NCBI RefSeq assembly: GCF_026151205.1
Contig: NC_087082.1
Span: 8,812,901-8,876,900 of the forward strand
Direction of reading: 5' to 3'
DNA: 64,000 nt
DNA from: Bolinopsis microptera
Taxonomy: Eukaryota > Ctenophora > Tentaculata > Lobata > Bolinopsidae
The first letter of the stretch is position 1, and each line of letters starts with the position of its first letter. Below the pieces are notes generated by a model, which did not search any database, was not told the origin of the DNA, and saw only the letters and a list, made by a program, of their open reading frames with translations. Below are positions 57,990 through 64,000 of this stretch, piece after piece. The position numbers were made by a program, and so were the translations under genes.

Positions 57990-58415
57990 GGGCCTGAGAT
58001 AGCCGAGAAGCTGCAAAACACAAAAGGGGGGGGGGGGTGGTTGATGGCGAGTTATGCTTTGTCAAAGTGGATGCTTTTAAAAATGAAACCGAAAGTCTTT
58101 AAACTGCTCGTTGTATTGGTTTTATGTATATCGAGTCGCATGACTTGTGACGAAATACCCAATTAGAGTTAGTACAAGCCAAACACAAGGATATCTCGTG
58201 TCACAGATCAAGTGACGTTAAGTGACCGGTGAGCCACACTTCTTGACAATTTTTTTTAGAATAACGACCCAATCATAAGGTAAAAAGTGTAAGCTGTATT
58301 TTAAGGGCTAATCTCAGTCCATCTAAGTCGTAAGTTTATGGAGGAATAATACGGCTAATTTTGCGATTCTAATTTAAAGTCTTGAACCAAAATACCCTGC
58401 TACGCGTCAACTGGG

Positions 58416-58787
58416 CCCAGGAAACCTTACTGGTAGGGGCCTAACTTTGGAAGTAAAAGAGATAGAAACGTTTGGTTTTCAACAATGAACAAAATGTTCG
58501 CCTTGTAAAAATAACATTTCCCCCCAGGGGGAAACTTAAAAACAACGTAGATTTTGAATTATCGCGAAAAGTCATATTTTAGGCCTTATAAAACTGCGCA
58601 GCTATAACTTTGCAGATTGTTGTTCTCTGATTGGCTGAATCGTATCACGTGGTACGCGGTACAATTGCATCTTTGGAATGTTTGAAGCGTGCAAATGCAA
58701 TGAACTTACGAGCGCGCGCGGAGCTCAACAAGCTTTGAAAAGGCGATCACCCTGTAGTAATATCGCTAGCCAGTAAGGTTTGCTGGG
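58416..58787. mobile_element. MITE family B, long copy (372 bp)
   Basis: Same left 140 bp and right end as the copy at 57813, with about 190 extra internal bases (58563-58750). These include a CACGTGGTACGCGGTACAATTG palindromic patch. The short copy looks like an internal deletion of this form. Confidence 0.75.
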
Positions 58788-60014
58788 TACCTGAGGACCC
58801 CAGGCTATTATGTTCATTAACATAGAGATTAGGCGGAATGACAGGCTGAGCGCGGCCCAGTAAGTTCAGTTAAGTTTATAGAGACAAGGCTCAGATTAGG
58901 ACTAGAAGAAAAATTGTTAGCAGACATTAGGGGTTCTGTTTTTAATTGTTACTATAGGTTGCAGTCTTGTTGTGACAAAAAGTCTACACTAAAATATGCT
59001 TTAGTTTATATTGTGTAGTTCAGGGATATAATAAATGCAGCTTCAAGGTGGAATATATTGGAGAGCTGGCGAAAGATTATGGTCTTTGTATCAATGGTTA
59101 TAAGTAAAACAAATTTTTAGTAAAACAAATTTAAATTTTGGTATTTATTAATAACAATCAAAACATATCATATCATAAAAATAAAGCCGCGCGTTGGTTG
59201 ACTGCCTCAGTATGGTGAATAATTTAAGCTTGAAGGTGCCCTGCGCATTTACAGAACATTATGCGGCGATCACATGATCACGAGGACCTGTGAGCGCCAA
59301 ATTTAATTTAAACTTTCTAGAAATCGTACATCACTACGAGTTACTCATGCTTTTGAATTATAGGAGTGCGGATTGTCATGTATTTCATTCATTCATACTT
59401 AATCGGTTTAAAGCTGTATATTTAGAGCTCACTATTGTTTGAACTATGAAAGCAGAACGTAAATAATGGACAATATACTGACGACAATACCAAGGACCCG
59501 AGTGCCGCATTGACTTTTCCGGATCCGTTTTTACCGAAGGCTTATCCACCAGTTACTCATGCTGCATGTATAGTCTGATAATATTTTGTTTTATCTCTAG
59601 CAAGCATTCTGTAAGTTGGAGTGTCGTATTTATTATAGAAGAGCCAGCCAACCTCCACATTACAATCTTTTGTATGCCAGGTTCGTTTATAAAATCTAAT
59701 CATATAATAAGATTGATCCAATAGTCTAAGATGAACGGTATATCTTAGCTCATCGTTATTAAAATCCTAATGGATGAATTAATCAAGTAATGTTCCCTTC
59801 CAACACAACTAAACAACAAACAAATGCTTGCTCACCAGTGGTGACGCAATCGTAGGGGCATGCAGTTGGTTCAGATAACTCTCACCCCGACGACAGCGTC
59901 GAGAAATTATCAAATGATGCATTTGCGCCATACTGGACACATTTTATATTTAATATTTTGTGGTTTGTAGAAATTAGTGTCATCTAAAGTATAGCTTAAC
60001 TGGCGAGCAAGCAT
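58788..60014. other. Non-coding; right part may belong to LINE 3' flank
   Basis: No exon or RNA gene was recognised. The true 3' end of the LINE at 60341 could not be fixed, because no poly(A) or short tandem tail is visible on the minus strand. Confidence 0.35.
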
Positions 60015-60046
60015 CGTCCCACTCGGCGGGGACGAAAATACCGAGT
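60015..60046 (-). repeat. Hairpin in the LINE 3' UTR
   Basis: Two overlapping stems: CGTCCC/GGGACG (60015-60020 with 60029-60034) and ACTCGG/CCGAGT (60021-60026 with 60041-60046). They are about 300 nt past the ORF2 stop. LINEs with sequence-specific 3' recognition often use such stem-loops (family knowledge). The role here is inference. Confidence 0.4.
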
Positions 60047-60340
60047 CCAATCACAGAAAGTTAACCAAAAGATAAAAACAAGAGCTCGGATATCAACAAA
60101 AATCACACGCTCCAGACGACGGGGGAAGAGAGGATAGGAAGTAAGCTGCTGGGCTCAACAAATTTTGATAATTGTAAACAAATTTGTTCTTGTGCCCTAT
60201 AATAATTTGGTATTGAGGTATGACCCTGTACTGTGCGTGATAGTGAAAATGAAAGTGAATGTGAATCTGTAATGCGAACGAAATGAGTTATGGCCAGACG
60301 ATTCTTCAATTTCAAAATAATAAAGTCAAAGGACTCTGTT

Positions 60341-63300
60341 TTAAAATACAAGCTCATTCTTATCGAAGTTTAATTCTGTCCATTCTAATTCTTCGTACCT
60401 GGACTGTATCTTGAGTAGCTCACTTTTCAGTGTTACTTTAACTAAGTTCGTTGACTTAGTAAAGCTTATCATACTGTCAATTTTTCGACAGTCGTTCCAC
60501 ATTTTTGTTGATTGATAAATGAAAGAGGAGGATGGGTTCGGGGTGATGAACTGGTCTGAACGTCTTTGTGATGGTGATCTGTGGAGTAAAGATAGGAGTG
60601 AGATTGGAGATTCTAATCTGACAATTTTGAACAGTTCTAATAGACATGTGTATTTGTACAGGTTGTGGACGGTAAGAAGGCCGTTCTTGTTAAACAACGG
60701 CTTTGTATGCTCTTTTTCAAAGAATTCTCTTCCTAGGATTTGTTCATCTATACAACGTGTTCTGGCACATGTTCTAAATTTATCTAGATATGCTTCAAGG
60801 TCACCAAATAGTATTCTGATACATTTTTTCTGAGTGATGAAGATAGGTTGAAGCATATTATTACTCGACCCACCCCATACCGATATTCCAAATCTTAGGT
60901 GTGACTCAAATAACGTGTGGTACAATTCTTTATGGTGTTTTTTCGGGATAACGTGTCGTATTCTACTGAGTCTTCCGATCTCACACCTAAGTTTCGAGTT
61001 GAGGGCTCTTATTTGAACATCCCATTTTAGCTTTTCGTCAATAATAACACCTAAAAACTTGGTCTCTTTAACTTGCTTTATTACCGTATTATTTAGAGTT
61101 AGTATATATTCTGATTCGTTATCTGCCTCATTATCAGTAGCTGTACGTGACGGATTGAAGTGAATGTAGCAGCATTTCTTTATATTTATATGTAATAGAT
61201 TGCATTTCATGTACTGGTGTAACAAACGGAGAATTTCGTTTGCTCTTGCATACAGTTTTTTTCTACATTCATCTACTACGAATATGTTTGTGTCATCTGC
61301 AAATAGTATGAACTTGCCCAGATCAGTTGTTCTAAATAAGTCGTTAACATATATTATAAATAGCAAGGGTCCGAGACAAGAGCCTTGGGGAACTCCAAAG
61401 AGAACAGGCAGCTTGTCAGACTCTTCGCCCAGTACAGAGACATATTGATATCTATTAGAGAGATAACTAGCGATGAGTCTATTGGCGTTTCCACGTATTC
61501 CATAGTTGTCTAGTTTATTAAGTAGTTTTTCATGTGAGATCGTGTCAAACGCTTTAGATAGATCAATAAATATTCCAAGTACATGCAGTTTTTTGCTAAG
61601 ACAGGATTCTATGTAATTCACTGAGGAGTTGAGGGCATGGCTTGTGGAGTGATTTTTTCTAAATCCGTACTGGTCCTCGTAAATCATTTTCTGGGACTGA
61701 AAGAAGCTATACAGTCTGTTGTAAATAATTTTTTCAAATATCTTACCAAAAACAGCTAAAGTTGATACTGGCCTATAGTTTTCCAGCAATTCCTCATTAT
61801 CCTTCTTATAGATCGGACTGATTCTCCCAGTCTTTAAATCATCTGGGAATACTCCATTCCTCATGCATTCACTGTATAATAAAGATAGTATAGGACAGAT
61901 CACTTTAGACGATTCTTTAACTACATGTATTGGGATGTCGGATGACTTCCCATTCTTCAGTTCAGATATAATCATTCTAACCTCGTCAGCTGTACAGTCA
62001 TTAATGAAAATACTGGACGTGTTTGCTCTAGGCAGGTAGTCATAAAAACTAGGAAGATTGTTAATAGTTAGTTCTCCAATTTCATTATATGCCCCGTTTA
62101 AATTAGACGCTAGAGAAACAAAATACTTATTAAATTCATTGGCTATTACTCTACGATTGGTTATCTTCTCATTGTTTATAGTAAACAGTGGTTTTATTTG
62201 CCGTTTCTGTTTGCCCCGTATTTGATTAATCAGTTCCCATGTCTTCTTACTATTACCGTTTGTGTCTGCAAATTTTCCCATGAAATACTTAGTTTGAACA
62301 TCTTTGCGATCTTTTTTAACCATCCTTCTATAATCCTTATAAGTTTTGTATCTAGAACGTTTTTCACAACATTTCAAGCATTGACATGTTCCACCTTTAT
62401 AATCAGTTTCACCGAGTTTACATTTTGTCTTTCTAACTTTAGCCCAATTGTCATAGAGTTGGTGCTGATGCTTGATTTTGGCTATAAGCCCAGGTGTGAT
62501 CCATGGATTATTTTGTGTAGTTCTTTTGGAGGACTTAGGGGTTGCCAACTTACACGTTTTATCGATACTACTTTTGAAAACATCATGAAATACCGTGAAG
62601 TTGTCAATTACTTTATTCTCTAATTCATGTTCCAAGTCCTTTACAAAAGAGGTAACATTAGACTTACAGTAGTCGTAATATTGTTTATATTTTAGGTTAC
62701 TCTTAGTGGATCCCATACTCTTTTCAAATATTTGAAAGACTGGTGAGTGGTGGGATATACGATCAGTAAGTGTGCCTGAGGCTATTATACTCTCTACATC
62801 GTTAGTTATAATATTGTCAATACACGATACTTTACAACCTGGCTTCTCATGAGTTGGCAGAGATATTAGGGGAAAAAATCCTCTACTGAACAGGACTTCC
62901 TCATAACGTTTTACAATCGCATTATCCTTATTATGTAGATCAATGTTGAAATCACCTGCCAGGTAACTGCATTTCGGCAAATTATCGAGAATTGCTGAGA
63001 GTTCTAATAATGCAACATTTACATCACCACTTGGAGGGCGATACACTACACCAACAGTGACCGGAGTATTCTTGCTGCTTATCGTAACAAATAGAGTTTC
63101 TAGGTTTTCAGATATATGGGACAAATTGCCATTTACTGTAGCACTGAGGGTATCACATACATAAAGAGCGACTCCAGTGCCTTTTCTTTTATCTTGCAAA
63201 GTGTTTTGGTAGAAACTATTGTATCCAGTCAGTTGGTAAAGGTCACTTAATTCGGGGCCTTCATTTGTTTCTGCTAAAGCAATGATCGAAAATTTCATAT

Positions 63301-63709
63301 ATCTCTGTAGTTCTATTGCCAGAGTATCAAAGTTAGATTTATTACCATCGATATTTTGAAATAATAATGATGAGTACTCGTTCATTTGGTTGCAAAATGT
63401 TTTATTAAATTCTTTAACACTATATGGGTTACAGTTATTGAGTAATCGGTTGATGTTTACAAGTGTTTCATCAATGTCAGTACTATTATTTTCAGAGTCA
63501 GTATCTTCATATATAAACGGATTGTAACGAGTACTTGCTAAGTGTACACAGTTAGGGCAGTAAAAATCTTCATATATTTTGTTTGTACTGGATTTAGTAT
63601 AGCATTTATGGTGCATAGCACAGTCACACCTACAACATTCAGCAATGAATTGGCCAATGGAAATGAATTTTGTACAGACAGGGCATACCTCTTTGGTCAA
63701 TTTATTCAT
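60341..63709 (-). CDS. LINE ORF2: PHD finger, APE endonuclease, reverse transcriptase (intact)
   Basis: 1122 codons without a break. It opens with a PHD-like C4HC3 cluster (Cys9, Cys12, Cys25/26, Cys28, His33/34, Cys36, Cys51, Cys54). An APE-type endonuclease follows, with QNIDG, ALAETNE, AGDFN (GDFN 252-255) and SHHSPVF, where the usual SDHxP Asp is His. The reverse transcriptase has YRPVS, YGFRKNHST, the catalytic Asp in KAFD (719-722), GVPQGSCLGPLLF and FADD (803-806). A basic C-terminal domain ends near the stop. It belongs to the CR1/L2/Jockey group of non-LTR elements, most like CR1-type by its ORF1 partner. It copies its RNA into nicked chromosomal DNA. Full coding integrity suggests a young, perhaps active copy. 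The start overlaps ORF1 by ATGA. Confidence 0.97.
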   Translation of the reverse strand: MNKLTKEVCPVCTKFISIGQFIAECCRCDCAMHHKCYTKSSTNKIYEDFYCPNCVHLASTRYNPFIYEDTDSENNSTDIDETLVNINRLLNNCNPYSVKEFNKTFCNQMNEYSSLLFQNIDGNKSNFDTLAIELQRYMKFSIIALAETNEGPELSDLYQLTGYNSFYQNTLQDKRKGTGVALYVCDTLSATVNGNLSHISENLETLFVTISSKNTPVTVGVVYRPPSGDVNVALLELSAILDNLPKCSYLAGDFNIDLHNKDNAIVKRYEEVLFSRGFFPLISLPTHEKPGCKVSCIDNIITNDVESIIASGTLTDRISHHSPVFQIFEKSMGSTKSNLKYKQYYDYCKSNVTSFVKDLEHELENKVIDNFTVFHDVFKSSIDKTCKLATPKSSKRTTQNNPWITPGLIAKIKHQHQLYDNWAKVRKTKCKLGETDYKGGTCQCLKCCEKRSRYKTYKDYRRMVKKDRKDVQTKYFMGKFADTNGNSKKTWELINQIRGKQKRQIKPLFTINNEKITNRRVIANEFNKYFVSLASNLNGAYNEIGELTINNLPSFYDYLPRANTSSIFINDCTADEVRMIISELKNGKSSDIPIHVVKESSKVICPILSLLYSECMRNGVFPDDLKTGRISPIYKKDNEELLENYRPVSTLAVFGKIFEKIIYNRLYSFFQSQKMIYEDQYGFRKNHSTSHALNSSVNYIESCLSKKLHVLGIFIDLSKAFDTISHEKLLNKLDNYGIRGNANRLIASYLSNRYQYVSVLGEESDKLPVLFGVPQGSCLGPLLFIIYVNDLFRTTDLGKFILFADDTNIFVVDECRKKLYARANEILRLLHQYMKCNLLHINIKKCCYIHFNPSRTATDNEADNESEYILTLNNTVIKQVKETKFLGVIIDEKLKWDVQIRALNSKLRCEIGRLSRIRHVIPKKHHKELYHTLFESHLRFGISVWGGSSNNMLQPIFITQKKCIRILFGDLEAYLDKFRTCARTRCIDEQILGREFFEKEHTKPLFNKNGLLTVHNLYKYTCLLELFKIVRLESPISLLSLLHRSPSQRRSDQFITPNPSSSFIYQSTKMWNDCRKIDSMISFTKSTNLVKVTLKSELLKIQSRYEELEWTELNFDKNELVF

Positions 63710-64000
63710 GGGTACGGTACGTAACCTTCCCCATGTTGAGTCGCAGCAGCAGCAGGAGAGGAACCACCCATCGTCTGGGAGTATAAGCGATTGTCAACTT
63801 TATCCGATCTCTTCTTCCTTCTATCAGTCCCTCCATTCATCCTTAAAAGTATTGTATTACGTATAAGAACCCCAAGTTTTGCTGTACCACTCCAATTGAG
63901 GTGTAAATAGTCCGGTCTCTGGTTTCGTCCAATGTTCCTAGAGAATTGCTGGCTTAGGAGCCCAGCCTCATCACAGAACATGTCAAAACCAGGTACCAAA
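63706..64000 (-). CDS. LINE ORF1, 3' part (SGNH-hydrolase/esterase-like end), runs off window
   Basis: Open frame of 97 codons to the window edge on the minus strand. It contains DYLHLNWSGTAKLGVLIRN, the Asp-x-x-His block that ends SGNH/GDSL esterase domains. Esterase-type ORF1 proteins are known from CR1-like LINEs. The tail is Ser/Ala/Gln-rich, ending GYVPYP. The stop TGA (63706-63708) overlaps the ORF2 ATG (63707-63709) in the tetranucleotide ATGA. The N-terminal part with the catalytic Ser lies outside the window. Confidence 0.85.
   Translation of the reverse strand, partial: LVPGFDMFCDEAGLLSQQFSRNIGRNQRPDYLHLNWSGTAKLGVLIRNTILLRMNGGTDRRKKRSDKVDNRLYSQTMGGSSPAAAATQHGEGYVPYP

Noticed and set aside
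60519-62623. Plus-strand frames opposite the LINE ORF2
   Set aside because: Antisense shadows of the intact minus-strand ORF2.

Overview
This is eukaryotic, animal DNA. It is AT-rich and intron-rich, with spliced class A GPCR genes, a cyclin with a destruction box, a mitochondrial insertase gene, LINEs with APE endonuclease and reverse transcriptase, and hAT, mariner and PIF/ISL2EU-type DNA transposons. The retrotransposon and GPCR mix fits a non-bilaterian invertebrate, with a cnidarian as best guess. That placement is inference. The window alone does not prove it.

Layout. 253-4108 (-): a complete 7-exon orphan GPCR, interrupted in intron 3 by a 359-bp hAT MITE with a perfect 8-bp target duplication, and carrying a minisatellite in intron 1. 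6.3-12.4 kb: mobile-element territory with a telomere-like-repeat MITE family, triloop-hairpin mini-elements, mariner-like ends 2.65 kb apart and two LINE scraps. It also holds the first two exons of a C2H2 zinc-finger gene behind a triple CCAAT promoter. 12.7-13.6 kb (-): a 7TM receptor broken by an in-frame stop. 13.6-26.4 kb: mostly empty, apart from a perfect 56-bp palindrome, a 31-bp minisatellite and a CRE/E-box cluster. 26445-29847: a DNA transposon with two 697-bp inverted arms and a terminal transposase exon. 34634-39895 (+): a complete 8-exon rhodopsin-like GPCR whose introns 1 and 3 begin with minisatellites. 41372-42442 (-): a two-exon A/B-type cyclin. 43399-52149 (-): a 12-exon OXA1/COX18-like insertase whose intron 6 holds a GGA-rich array of about 2.6 kb. 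52.6-59 kb: LINE remnants, MITEs and a tRNA-iMet-derived pseudogene. 60341-64000 (-): a LINE with intact ORF2 and the 3' end of ORF1, overlapping by 4 nt.

The host genes (two GPCRs, cyclin, insertase, zinc finger) do not look like a functional cluster. GPCR 2 and the cyclin are convergent. The cyclin and insertase are both on the minus strand. Exon models were built by hand from splice signals, and reading phase agrees at every junction reported. Alternative junctions are noted. The most interesting unexplained items are the triloop-hairpin mini-elements with compensatory stem changes (three copies), the minisatellite that repeats a GPCR 5' splice site, and the long-armed ISL2EU-like transposon.
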